A DNA stretch of 42,834 bases from Candidatus Absconditabacterales bacterium (GCA_937930555.1 CALHCH010000015.1:1-42834), one strand, 5' to 3'. Shown: positions 1 to 10,300, numbered from the stretch's first letter. Numbers and translations: made by a program. The notes: a model not told the origin generated them from the letters alone.

Positions 1-2
1 TT

Positions 3-617
3 GATCACGAAAAATTTGTCAACCTAGAAAACAGCTCGTTTCCTATCATTGTATGAGACAATACCTGGAGACTAGAAAAAACCAGCATCGTCAAGCATTT
101 TGACAATGCGGCGACACGATACGGTGATCTCTACCTCATCAATGAAGATCCAGATGAGAGAGGGACCTATGCAGGAGTAGCGACATTCAATATCGTCAAT
201 GAACAAGTCACTGACGGCAATATCAGACCGATAGAGTTTACCGATAGCCGTTATGAGTTTAGCCTGACTGATATACCTCCATTTTTTCAGGCGGATCTGA
301 TAGGTGATGAGATCGTGATCGAGTCTACCACTATCGTCCCTACAGACACCACTATAGTACAAGTAGAATTGGATACAGAAGGCGATATAGACACAACAAC
401 TACACAAATAGATGACTCCGACGAGACAGAGACCGCCACGGTCGTAGAGACAGACATCGCTGTAATAGATACTCCAGTATGTGACACCGCAGACTCACTA
501 GAGAGCTGCGATCAGCTAGCAGACTGCGATCGAGTGACAGCAGTATGCAATGGTCGTATACCAGTGCTATGATGTGTGGAGATAGGTGATGATTATGAGC
601 CGAAGACGTGTGGATAA
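3..617 (+). CDS. C-terminal part of a hypothetical Asp/Thr-rich, probably secreted/surface protein (5' end outside window)
   Basis: Open from the window edge in frame 3 with UGA=Gly (e.g. IIVGDNTW), through ...DTTTTQIDDSDETETATVVETD..., ending TAA at 615-617. Confidence 0.7.
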
Positions 618-656
618 GTATTTGACAAATATAAGGTCTGTCTATAATATTTATGT

Positions 657-1553
657 ATGATAAGACCTAAATATCCTGTTATTGAAAAGACTACTTGAGA
701 CATGTTACATCGATTGGATGGAAGAGATTTTTCTCATATCATTCTTGAAGATGAGAATGGTGAGCAAGAGTTGGCTAGTGATGCTAACAAAGATAAGTTG
801 CAAAAAGAATTGATAGATATCGTTAATGGTAATCTGCGAGACCATTTTGATGAATTATGAATTATTTACAAAAATATTCCGACAAGTAAACGACATTTTT
901 CAGTTGATATTGGGGAGCGCGATTGATATTACGATCCAGAAATAAATCATATTTTTGCAGATTGTGATTTCAGATGAATTTATTTAACTCTATTGCATGA
1001 ATGATGGCATTATCAACATGCTGATATTCAAAGAGAGCGAGATCCTTCGTTTTCTTTAAACAGGAGAGCGTGATTTGATTTTTGATGACCCAATAGTGAA
1101 AATGGGTCTTATCAGGTCTTATGATGATTTATCAATGAGTGAATAACTCAAAAAATTGCTCTTGAGATAGTGGAAAATACAAAATTGGAAGTATGAGCTA
1201 TTCTAAATTGAAAATCTTTAGACTTAGATTCTAAAGATATTCATAGTATTCTCGAAACTGACGATACTTACCATGCTGAAGTAAATATAATTAATCATTT
1301 AGTTGAGTGAATAGCTAAAATAAAAAACATAAGCATTGAACAAAGTCGAAGAGAACTGCAAAAAGCAAATATATACTGAGACTTTGCTTACTTAAACATA
1401 ATTGATCAACTATATTGAACTGGCACTTTAGAAGAAATTGCTAATTATAATATCGGTAATCTGTGAAGATGGAAAGAATTTAAACAGAATAGGCGCATTA
1501 AAAAAATGATCAATCATTTGTTGAAGGTGAATGAAAAAATAATGAAATTATAG
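657..1553 (+). CDS. Hypothetical protein with an HExxH (HEGWH) motif, possible metallopeptidase
   Basis: ATG 657, TAG 1551-1553, 299 codons with no TAA/TAG and more than 15 in-frame TGA. Contains LTLLHEGWHYQH at about 985-1019. Absent from the standard-code ORF track. Confidence 0.8.
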
Positions 1554-1608
1554 GCTTTTTCTGAGTTCTTTCATTGAAATCTCCTCCCAAACCAACATAA
1601 ACACCTTA

Positions 1609-2559
1609 ATGAACCAACCAGTTACTTCAGTCAGTCAGAGACCCAAGGATTTTTCGGAATTTGTCTGACAGTCACATATCAAATCTATCCTAGAGACTGC
1701 TATCCAGAGTGCTCTCACCACGACCAAGCCACTTGGGCATCTACTGTTTTCTGGTAGTAGTGGATTTGGCAAGACGACACTGGCGACGATCACGGCGAGT
1801 ATGCTCGAGGCTCGTATCAAGATCATCACTTGATATGCTATATCCAAGCCATCCGAGCTCATCTCGATACTCAATATGATCGACGAGTGAGATGTGTTGT
1901 TTATCGATGAGATACATAGACTCAGAGCTCCTGTAGAGGAGGTGCTATACACTGCTATGGAGGATCACTGCGTAGATATGGTGATGCCAGACGGTCACCA
2001 TATCAGACTCCCCGTCTCTCCATTTACCCTCATCGGCGCCACTACCAAGCTCGAGTCTCTCACTCCAGCGTTGAAAAATAGATTTGTGTATCAATTTCAT
2101 ATGGAGCCATATACACAGAGTGAGAAACAATCTATCGTCCGTAGGTATATCGATCTCCAGCAGATCTTCTGTGATGACACGATGATAGTCACTATATCCG
2201 ACCATATAGCATCCGTACCTAGGCAGATAGCCAACTTTTGTCATCAATTAAAAGACTATCTCATAGCACACACATCCGATACCAAAGGCAAAATCAACAA
2301 AAGTACCCACACTCACGCATTGACGACAGACATACGGACAGACTTCCGATCTCGGACAGCACTAGAAAAAGGCGGTATCACACCACTCCACCAGCGCTAT
2401 CTCAGCATACTCTCGGAGTCAGAGACCGATCCCGTCTGACTCAGGACCTTATCGGCCAAACTCGGTATGTCAGAAAAAGCTATCGAAAACGATATAGAGC
2501 CATTGTTGTTTGAGCTGGATAGAATTAGAAAGACTAAGAGGGGGAGGGTGTTGAAATAG
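1609..2559 (+). CDS. ruvB: Holliday junction branch migration helicase RuvB
   Basis: With UGA=Gly: RPKDFSEFVGQSHIKSILETAI..., Walker A LLFSGSSGFGKTT, Walker B EGDVLFIDEIHRL, TLIGATTKLESLTPALKNRF; TAG stop. Confidence 0.93.
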
Positions 2560-2577
2560 TTGGTATATGGCTATCGC

Positions 2578-2612
2578 AAATCCTCCCCAGCCCTCCTTTG
2601 TCAAGGAAGGAG
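2578..2612 (+). repeat. Outer inverted repeat, left copy
   Basis: AAATCCTCCCCAGCCCTCCTTTGTCAAGGAAGGAG; matches the reverse complement of 3103-3133. Confidence 0.7.
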
Positions 2613-2624
2613 TACGTAAGGTTT

Positions 2625-2666
2625 GTCATCCTGAGCGTAGTGCAACGGAGTCGAAGGGTGCGACTC
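2625..2666 (+). repeat. REP-like repeat, inner left copy
   Basis: GTCATCCTGAGCGTAGTGCAACGGAGTCGAAGGGTGCGACTC. Confidence 0.75.
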
Positions 2667-2699
2667 ACGTTGATTAGTAATCTTACAACAAACCATATC

Positions 2700-2976
2700 A
2701 TGAAAACATATCGAGTATATATAGTACAATGCAATGATTGAAGCTACTATACATGAGTGGCCAATAACTTGGAAACAAGGCTACAGGAACATAATTATTC
2801 AGAAAATAAGAATAGCTACACATACAACAGAAGACCAGTACATCTAGTATATCAAGAAGAATGATGATCTATACAGGATGAAATACAGATAGAAAAACCA
2901 AATCAAGGGTCGATCTAGACATAAGAAGGAGCTGTTGATATCTTGAAATCACGATGAGCTAAAATGAGTGAGATAG
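2700..2976 (+). pseudogene. GIY-YIG nuclease family (UPF0213-like), apparently frameshifted near 2897-2900
   Basis: MKTYRVYIVQCNDGSYYTGVANNLETRLQEHNYSENKNSYTYNRRPVHLVYQEEGGSIQDEIQIEK in frame 1, then QIKGRSRHKKELLISGN continues one base out of frame after GAAAAACC. Confidence 0.75.
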
Positions 2977-3024
2977 TCGCACCCTTCGACTATGTCTTCG
3001 TGCCTCAGACAAGCTCAGGATGAC
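2975..3024 (-). repeat. REP-like repeat, inner right copy (inverted)
   Basis: AGTCGCACCCTTCGACTATGTCTTCGTGCCTCAGACAAGCTCAGGATGAC; inverted relative to 2625-2666. Confidence 0.75.
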
Positions 3025-3102
3025 AGCGAGAAGGCAGCATTTAGAAAGTAAAGTTTAAACTAGAGCTTGTCATTCTAAGTTGAGCGATAGCCCTATATGT
3101 CT

Positions 3103-3133
3103 CCCCCTTGATAAAGGGGGATAAGGGGGATTT
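3103..3133 (-). repeat. Outer inverted repeat, right copy
   Basis: CCCCCTTGATAAAGGGGGATAAGGGGGATTT. Confidence 0.7.
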
Positions 3134-3176
3134 GAAAACAATTGAAAACCAATCACTATTGACTACAAACAAACCA

Positions 3177-4184
3177 ATGAAAACTAAACTTCTCTTCACC
3201 TGAGAGTCAGTATATCAAGTCCACGAAGCACTTTCTTATCGGAAAGATAATTTTGTGAATAAATACGGTAAAGAGTGACTGCATATATTTCGTCATGATG
3301 AGCTGGATGTAGGTCAGATACAGTCGGCACTGATGGGAGGTGGGTTTTTTGCCGCCAAAAGTCTCGTGGTGATATATGGTATCCCCAGAGACAATATCAC
3401 GACCAATTCAGCTAAGGCAGCTGAAGCGCAGCCTGTAGAGGAATTGCTACAAAAGCATCGAGAGCAAATACCAGAAGACAATATCCTCATCCTCGTGTCC
3501 TACAAACCAGACAAAAGGACCAAAAGTTATAAGTTTTTTTCCAAACATGCAGAACTCAAAGAATTTAAACCAAAAAAACCGAAAGATCTCGTACCGTTTG
3601 TACTAAGTAGGGCGACCAATCTCCAGGACGAGACCAAATCACTGATCTCCACAGCTCAGGCACAGATGATCATCGCCAGCGTAGGACCCACTATGTACAA
3701 TCTCGCACACGAATCACAAAAACTCCAATACTATGCCCAATACCATCAGCTAGAGATGCTCAGTGACGAACAAATACAGGGCCTGATATACTCACAGTCC
3801 GAGTGAGATAACTTTAAAATCCTAGATAGCATTGTCACCGATCCATCCAAAGTCATACCCCTCATAGACGAGGCAAGAGATGACGGTACGGATATTTTTC
3901 AGTTTTTGGGTATGTTGTACCGATGACTCAAGATCATCCTATGAGTGTGTGAGCTACACGATGCAGGCGTCACATCTAGCAAGGAAGTTGCTAGCACGCT
4001 CAAGGTGCATCCATTTGCCGCATCCAAACAACGAAGTAAGGCCCAGACATTTCAATCAAAAAGGACTCAGATAGAGTCATTGTATCTCTCACTCCTACAT
4101 ATGGATCGAGACATCAAGACTGGGAGATTTCCCGCTGAGTGAGCATGGGTGCAGATCAAGAGTCTAGTGAGTAAGATTGGGTAA
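3177..4184 (+). CDS. holA: DNA polymerase III subunit delta
   Basis: MKTKLLFTGESVYQVHEAL...HIFRHDELDVGQIQSALMGGGFFAAKSLVVIYGIP..., C-terminal helical region ...GAWVQIKSLVSKIG, TAA stop; 336 codons with UGA=Gly. Confidence 0.8.
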
Positions 4185-4208
4185 GACTTTCTAGATATAA
4201 AAAAAAGC

Positions 4209-4244
4209 CTACCACTCTCATAATTCAGAGGAGAGTTTTGGTAG
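4209..4244 (-). terminator. Stem-loop followed by T-run on the minus strand
   Basis: CTACCACTCTC...GAGAGTTTTGGTAG; poly-A on + (4201-4206) is poly-T on -. Confidence 0.7.
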
Positions 4245-4701
4245 ACATCTTAGTTGCAATTTCTTGACTCACTGGATACTCCTCAGTATCAGATACAGAA
4301 CTACCTGCAATAACTTTAAGATCCAACATTACAGGTATTTTATGCAATTTGCTGTATATCACCATCAGTGAAAAGAACTGTGTTTCAATAAATTGAATTG
4401 AAGGCTTTTTCTTGTCATCTGATTTAAATATAATTTTAATACTATGTTCGAGCAAAATAATTGATCTTATCTGGCATTTTAACGCATCCAAGAAATCCTC
4501 CATTAGAAGATACTCACTAAAATCATATTGTAAGTTAATTGAACTATCGTTGATAAAGGACGACAAATCATCAAAAAGAAATTCATTTATTCTGTAAAGA
4601 TAGAAGCAATCTTTCTTATCTTGTCGATATGTAAATCTCAAATGATAATCACCTTTTCTCACACAATCAATCTTTTTTATATGTACGGTATTCATATTCA
4701 C
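4225..4701 (-). CDS. Hypothetical protein, UGA-free ORF ending at TGA
   Basis: 158 aa, AT-rich, no in-frame TGA; TGA at the end lies inside the terminator hairpin. Reading TGA as Gly would run on antisense to holA. Confidence 0.6.
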   Translation of the reverse strand: MNMNTVHIKKIDCVRKGDYHLRFTYRQDKKDCFYLYRINEFLFDDLSSFINDSSINLQYDFSEYLLMEDFLDALKCQIRSIILLEHSIKIIFKSDDKKKPSIQFIETQFFSLMVIYSKLHKIPVMLDLKVIAGSSVSDTEEYPVSQEIATKMSTKTLL

Positions 4702-4711
4702 TTTTTATTGA

Positions 4712-5137
4712 TCAGCTAATACTCTCTTTGTGCACACTAGCCTTATCTACCAATGATGCATCCACCTCAAATGACATACTGACAAGATCTGCATCAAAGC
4801 GTCTAGCCACCATAATCGCGGTTAGATGTGGCATTGGGCACATAACTTCTCCAGCTACATCTCTGAATAGCAATACTGCAGAATGGACATCAAAAATGAT
4901 TTTGGTCGGCTTGGCATCCTTAGCAACATTTTTTCTCAGTAATTTATATATAACATACGAATTACTAATTTTTGAATTATTAAATCGCGAATCTTTCATT
5001 AATCCATCTATTTCAGATCGTAAATGATCTAAAATCGTAGGAAAGAAAAATACAACTTTGTGGTTATCTTCACCAACAAGTAGTGAGACATTGTTGTTTT
5101 TATGATATTCTTTAAATTTCATGATAATGTAACTCAT
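4712..5137 (-). CDS. Hypothetical protein, UGA-free ORF ending at TGA
   Basis: 141 aa (MSYIIMKFKEYHKNNNVSLLVGEDNHK...). No internal TGA. Under code 25 it would extend to TAA at 4616-4618 and overlap the next gene. Confidence 0.6.
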   Translation of the reverse strand: MSYIIMKFKEYHKNNNVSLLVGEDNHKVVFFFPTILDHLRSEIDGLMKDSRFNNSKISNSYVIYKLLRKNVAKDAKPTKIIFDVHSAVLLFRDVAGEVMCPMPHLTAIMVARRFDADLVSMSFEVDASLVDKASVHKESIS

Positions 5138-5365
5138 TTTCTTTGTTTTTTTTATTTTTTAATCACACCTCCCACGAGCATATAGCCGTAGTGATGCCTT
5201 GTTTCGTATACATTAAAGAACATTTCCCTTAGCTTTACATACTATATATAGTATACATCATATATTGCAAGAGCTTCTCATCTGATTTTTATTATGAGAG
5301 TTAGCATACTTCATCTGATACTCCCGTAGCAAGTATCCTTGTCGGATTATCACCAAAAAACGAAA

Positions 5366-5644
5366 CTACTTTATCCTCACCTCTTTCAGCTCATACTCAT
5401 AGCCATTATCAGCGAGTAGTGTATTTAGCTCATCACGGAGCTGGACTCTCGTCACAAACCACTGCATCTTGTCCTCTCTCGGATCGAGCTGGATATGTAG
5501 CTTATGCCATCTCAGATATCCAGACAGCTCGTCAGGATACTTGCTTTTGTGTTTTATTGATTGTATGAGAAATGCTCCTATACTCAGTTGAGTGAGGTTT
5601 TTTTGCCAGAGTCTTTGTTGGAGGTGGGTAAACGCGTGTTTCAT
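5366..5644 (-). CDS. Hypothetical protein, weakly DUF721/DciA-like
   Basis: 92 aa MKHAFTHLQQRLWQKNLTQLSIGAFLIQS...LHIQLDPREDKMQWFVTRVQLRDELNTLLA, TAG stop; family assignment tentative. Confidence 0.55.
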   Translation of the reverse strand: MKHAFTHLQQRLWQKNLTQLSIGAFLIQSIKHKSKYPDELSGYLRWHKLHIQLDPREDKMQWFVTRVQLRDELNTLLADNGYEYELKEVRIK

Positions 5645-5651
5645 AATATAT

Positions 5652-5710
5652 GGTTATTGGTTATTAGTCATTAGTGATTGGTACTTTTGAGCGTACCAAT
5701 AACTAATAAC
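5652..5710. repeat. Imperfect inverted repeat between convergently spaced genes
   Basis: GGTTATTGGTTATTAGTCATTAGTGATTGGTAC-ttttgagc-GTACCAATAACTAATAAC. Confidence 0.55.
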
Positions 5711-6819
5711 TATTCTTCATATCCTTTTTCATTCTGTGCTATATACTCATAAGGCAGTTTCTTTATTCGAAACAGATATATATTAGCTCCAAAAAATATC
5801 AGTGCCATAGCACCAAATACTAACAGCTTGCCTACTCTATCCGTGCCCAGGCTCAGCATCACTGTCATAAAAAACAACGACCATCATCGGATAAATGCCC
5901 TCACCTCGTGTCTGTTTCGACCCATGGTCATGAGTCTATAGTGCAGATGTATCCACGTGCCATCAAACGGTGAAACGCCTTTTCTCAGTCTATCTATCAT
6001 TACCCATATGGCGTCAAATAGAGGTAACGCAAGCACCACGATGATCGTACCAATCTTGGCTCATCATAGCAGGGAAAGATATCCTAGCGCAAATCCAAAA
6101 TACATGACTCAGACATCTCTCAGGAGTCATCGTGGCTTGTACTCTAGTATGGTCGCGAGCAATGACAACACAAACAACGCCAATGAGATTATCTGCACAC
6201 GTATCAATAATTCACTCTGTCCCAAGCTCATAAACTCATATCCAGGAAACACCACCAAACCTAGCAACAAAAATATCGTCAAGAAGCCAATACTAGACAT
6301 CCCCGTCGCCAATCCATATATCCCGTCCGATCGATTGATCGCATTAGTAAACAAGACAAACCGAGCTATAGTAGCCAACAATGAGGTAAAGTCACTGAGC
6401 TGTATATATCCTAGTAGTGGTATACTAAGCTCTGTGAGTCACACCCCAGAGAGATATCGAGCAGCTCCTGCTACCAGTACCTGTACCACCAGTCTCACTC
6501 CTGCAGAGAGACGATAGCGACTATCTACGATACGTCACATCTCATCCACCACCGACATCGCAGCGATGATCCCACCTCACACAAACAACCCCAAAAACTC
6601 ACGCCCAATATAATCCAGATCGAGCATGACCTTGGAGATATACAACAATACAATAAACAAAAAAATAACCACAACTCACTGCAAGGTAGGTACAGGATCT
6701 CTGGCTGGGACATCCTTTCACGGTTTGTCTAGTATGCCAAGCTGTGCAAAAAGCGTACGACCTCATCGCAGACCCAGTGCTCACACTATAATATATATCA
6801 CAAACAGCTCAAAATTCAT
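5710..6819 (-). CDS. Undecaprenyl-phosphate N-acetylhexosamine-1-phosphate transferase-like (WecA/MraY superfamily)
   Basis: Multi-TM; NAINRSDGIYGLATG and LPLFDAIWVMIDRLRKGVSPFDGTWIHLHYRLMTMG motifs; 370 codons with UGA=Gly, TAG stop. Confidence 0.85.
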
Positions 6820-6938
6820 ATCATCTCCTATATACCCATCATTGTCAGGAGATCAAGAACAGCTCCTGTGGAAATAACGGAGATATTGTGTATAGTATGC
6901 TAACTGAATTTTTGTATTAGTATCTATCTATCAACCAT

Positions 6939-7223
6939 ATGAAATACCAACAAGGAAAAATAAAGCGTGAACACTGAGTGATGAAAGAGTTTGAATGACT
7001 GCTATGACGTATGTCCAGCATCAAACAAATCAAAAGAATCATACCAGGCAGGATACACAACTCCTCATGATCTTCTTCACACAAAGGTATCAGCTTTTCT
7101 TACACCACACACTCAGGACTCAAATTTAAACTAAATAATTGAGGTACTTCTCAGGAGTGTTTTGTGATATGTGATGCTACAGACGCCAAAGATGTAGTGA
7201 GAAAGGTAGAGATGCTGGGATAA
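6939..7223 (+). CDS. DUF2103-like predicted metal-binding protein
   Basis: MKYQQGKIKREHGVMKEFEGLLGRMSSIKQIKRIIPGRIHNSSGSSSHKGISFSYTTHSGLKFKLNNGGTSQECFVICD...; TAA stop. Confidence 0.65.
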
Positions 7224-7226
7224 AAA

Positions 7227-7257
7227 AATCCGCATATGTATTTTACATAGACGGATT
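7227..7257. terminator. Bidirectional stem-loop terminator
   Basis: AATCCGCATATGTA-ttt-TACATAGACGGATT; T-run on the minus side. Confidence 0.7.
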
Positions 7258-7281
7258 ATAGATGACGAATAATTTCGAAAT

Positions 7282-7614
7282 CTAGATAACAGATTTCTCA
7301 AAATAACCTACAAATTTAACCTTAAGAGAATCCAATACGAGAGAATGAGTATTTGGATCTGAGAGCTTAAGTGCTCTTAATGATTTAATTCTCAAGTCCT
7401 CTCGAAGAGCTTTGAATTGTTGAGCTTCAGCAATTTCTTGCGGCTCAAATATCAGCATATACTCTTTTTTTTCTTGTCCAGAGGCTGTTAAACCTTCATA
7501 GACATCAACATGAATTTTGACCGTATACGCATCAGTACTGTGATGCTCACTGTATGAATCCCAAGCCCTTTTTCCAGCATCAATAATTTCTTGTTTTTGT
7601 CCTTTTGAAATCAT
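7282..7614 (-). CDS. Hypothetical protein, UGA-free
   Basis: 110 aa, TAG stop, all glycines GGN, followed by a stem-loop. Confidence 0.65.
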   Translation of the reverse strand: MISKGQKQEIIDAGKRAWDSYSEHHSTDAYTVKIHVDVYEGLTASGQEKKEYMLIFEPQEIAEAQQFKALREDLRIKSLRALKLSDPNTHSLVLDSLKVKFVGYFEKSVI

Positions 7615-7757
7615 TAGTTGTATTTTTAATTTTTATATAATTAATATTGTCAATACATATATACCAATATATATAAAATATGCAAGAGCAAGATATCAGC
7701 TCAGCTAGTACCATATACCAACAATCATACCATATATGTTGTTTGATAAGAACGTAA

Positions 7758-7800
7758 AGTCGCACACTTCGATTCCGCTTCGCTACACTCAGCATGACAA
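7758..7800. repeat. REP-like repeat remnant
   Basis: AAGTCGCACACTTCGATTCCGCTTCGCTACACTCAGCATGACAAT; same family as 2625-2666 and 2975-3024. Confidence 0.6.
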
Positions 7801-7882
7801 TACTCAAGCATAAATAGCTTAAAAAGACACGTATCCATTGATATAAATCATCAATTATTCATTATTAATAATTAATTAATTC

Positions 7883-8347
7883 ATGCTCTCACCTATAGAA
7901 ACCACACAAGTAACGCAAATCATCACCAACTATCACGAAAAAAACAAGAGGGTACCATATATCGGCGATTTGGAAAACCATCCGACTTTCGGACCATTTT
8001 TTGTAGATCTTGATCCTGAGGACAAGATTGAGGTCACAGAATTGATCAATGCATACATCAAGGCGCAGATCACGGCCGGCAAGACAAAGGGTGCGGAGTT
8101 TTTTAGGAGATTTTACAATCTCAATCAGGATGACTTCCGACTATTTAGAGATCTAAATTCGGACAAAAACAATATAGATAGTGAGGATTTTCAAGTCCTG
8201 TGAAAAGAATTGCAGCAGGAATTGTTTAAGTACGAAAATATGCTCACCAGAAATATGACCAAAAGGTGATATGCTCTGGACAAAGTAGTGAGCGCATTTT
8301 ATGATATGGTCCATGCCTACCTACCACGATTTAGTTTTGTCAAATAA
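7883..8347 (+). CDS. Hypothetical protein
   Basis: MLSPIETTQVTQIITNYHEKNKRVPYIGDLENHP...; 155 codons with UGA=Gly, TAA stop. Confidence 0.75.
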
Positions 8348-8352
8348 ACAAT

Positions 8353-8387
8353 CGTCATTGCGAGGAGGTCACGACGTGGCAATCTCA
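8353..8387. repeat. REP-like repeat (different family)
   Basis: CGTCATTGCGAGGAGGTCACGACGTGGCAATCTCA, reminiscent of common intergenic bacterial repeats. Confidence 0.6.
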
Positions 8388-8425
8388 TGAAAGTAAGTGC
8401 TACTTTATTGATATATCAAAACGTA

Positions 8426-9529
8426 ATGAGATACCTCCTGACTATCATCATAAGTCTAATCGTAAGTGCTGCTATGACACAATACTTGCTGCAGCATACT
8501 ACCAGCGATATTGATACACCAGATCCCCAACCAAAAAGAGTGGTAGATCTTGAAAATTTTGGTCTACAGGATCTACAAGACGAACTCACAGAAACAGTAG
8601 ATACAGTAGACGATAGTGTCGTGAGCATCCTTGCAAGCAAAGATTTTGTGTTGTACGATGGACGACAAGCCACATGACTGATCCAGCAACAAGTATGATG
8701 ATGAAGCGGTATCATCGTCTCTAAGGAGTGATATATCCTCACCAACAAACATGTCGTAGAAGATCCAGATGCAAGCTACACAGTGATGTTTGCTAATGGT
8801 GAGGTCGCAGAGACCACAGATGCTCGGCTGGACAAGACGCTAGATATAGCAGTACTCAAAGTAAACAAAAAATCATTGGGCGATAGAACGATAGCCCAAG
8901 CAGTACCTTTTGGTCAAGAAGTCCAAGTAGGACAATTTGCACTAGCAATTGGTAATGCCTTAGCAGAATTTGCAAATTCGGTAACGTTTGGTGTAGTATC
9001 AGGCAAAAACAGAAAACTCACGCTAGACAATGATAATCTATATGCATGACTGCTCCAGACAGATACATCTATCTCAGAATGAAACAGCGGGTGACCATTG
9101 TTTGACCTAGATGGTAAGGTGATAGCTATCAATACAGCTGTGAGTGCGTTTGGAGAAAACATATGATTTGCTATACCTATTTCACAAGAGTTTGTGGATG
9201 CAACTTTGGCATCAATACAAAAATATGACACCCTAGCGAGACCATTTGTGTGAGTGCGCTACGTAGATCTCACGGTCGAGCTGGCCAAGGAGTTTGATAC
9301 ATCATATACCCAGTGAGTATATATAGCTGAGGTAGTGCCTGACTCACCTGCAGATCAGATTGATTTGGTAGCTGAGGATATCATCACCCATATAGACTCT
9401 ATCCCCGTCGATACCACCAATCCATTTTTGTATCAGTTGTTTACCAAGGCTCCAGGACAGATCATCACACTCACTGTCATATCAGATGGGGTACCTAGAG
9501 ATGTAGAGATGGAGCTCTCAATACAATAA
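8426..9529 (+). CDS. HtrA/DegP-like trypsin-family serine protease with PDZ domain
   Basis: Signal-anchor MRYLLTIIISLIVSAAM, GGGSGIIVSKEGYILTNKHVV, TLDIAVLKV, catalytic SEGNSGGPLFD (two of its glycines are TGA), C-terminal PDZ-like. An upstream in-frame ATG at 8387 overlaps the repeat. Confidence 0.9.
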
Positions 9530-9754
9530 CCAACATCCCCCACAATCACCTCAAAACCAAAAGAGAGTTCTTCTGATTTCAATTAAAAATAGTCAGCAAC
9601 TATTCTTCTGACCAATGAAGCTTGTACACATATGGCACAATCCCTAACATCTCACAAACCACTTGACAGTAACACATCATCATTGTGATCAGCACATTCT
9701 TGTATTTCCACTAACAATTATTACTTATTAGGTATTCATCATTAATTGACCCTC

Positions 9755-10231
9755 ATGATACGAAATTTGTTGATAGCTTTGACTATGATCATCTGATGAC
9801 TACTGGCACTATATGGTCTCATCATCGCTAGAGCCCCAGACCTCAAGGATGAGTTTGATAAGATCATCCCTCTCCAGGGAGCTGTAGGTATTATATTACT
9901 TTTGATGGGAATAGTCGATTTTCTACATATATTTGACTACCTGTTGATGTTTGGATACAATACACTCGGAGCCTCACTATCTATTGCTTCTGTATTTACC
10001 AAGCTCATACTGTGATTTGTCCTGAGCTACGCACTCCTAACCAAATACGTGTTTGCTCAAGCGCCCAAAAACAAGAAAAAATGAAGAAAGAAAAAATGAG
10101 AACTCACTCGAGAACAAAAAACTGAGAAGATGTACAAAAAACTCACCCTCATCCAGGTCCCATTTGGATTCATTTCTATCCTGCTGGGAATCGTTGCTAT
10201 TGTGTTTATGGTGATGAGCTTGTTTAGTTAA
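9755..10231 (+). CDS. Hypothetical multi-TM membrane protein
   Basis: MIRNLLIALTMIIGGLLALYGLIIARAPD...; charged KNKKKGRKKKGELTREQK loop; TAA stop. Confidence 0.7.
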
Positions 10232-10249
10232 TATAGTTTGTGTAATAAA

Positions 10250-10280
10250 AAAATCGACCAAATATATCTTGGTCGATTTT
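10250..10280. terminator. Bidirectional stem-loop terminator
   Basis: AAAATCGACCAA-atatatc-TTGGTCGATTTT. Confidence 0.8.
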
Positions 10281-10300
10281 TAATTAAAAATAAGTTTCAG

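Larger units (their letters stand above)
2578..3133. mobile_element. Putative small composite element: GIY-YIG ORF nested in two pairs of inverted repeats
   Basis: Outer pair aaatcctccccagccctcctttgtcaagg (2578) versus the inverted copy at 3103-3133; inner pair gtcatcctgagc...tcgaagggtgcgactc (2625-2666) versus agtcgcacccttcgac...gctcaggatgac (2975-3024); ORF between. Confidence 0.6.

Noticed and set aside
1609-2559. Interpretation of ruvB, dnaE, lysS and others as frameshifted or nonsense-mutated pseudogenes
   Set aside because: All interruptions are TGA at conserved Gly positions; the code-25 reading restores intact genes.
5957-6517. 186-aa plus-strand ORF in the track
   Set aside because: Antisense shadow of the WecA/MraY-type gene, whose minus-strand motifs are convincing.
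9600-9754. Possible small ORF or structured RNA upstream of 9755
   Set aside because: Short frames end quickly at TAA/TAG and no clear tRNA or ncRNA fold was visible by eye; insufficient support.
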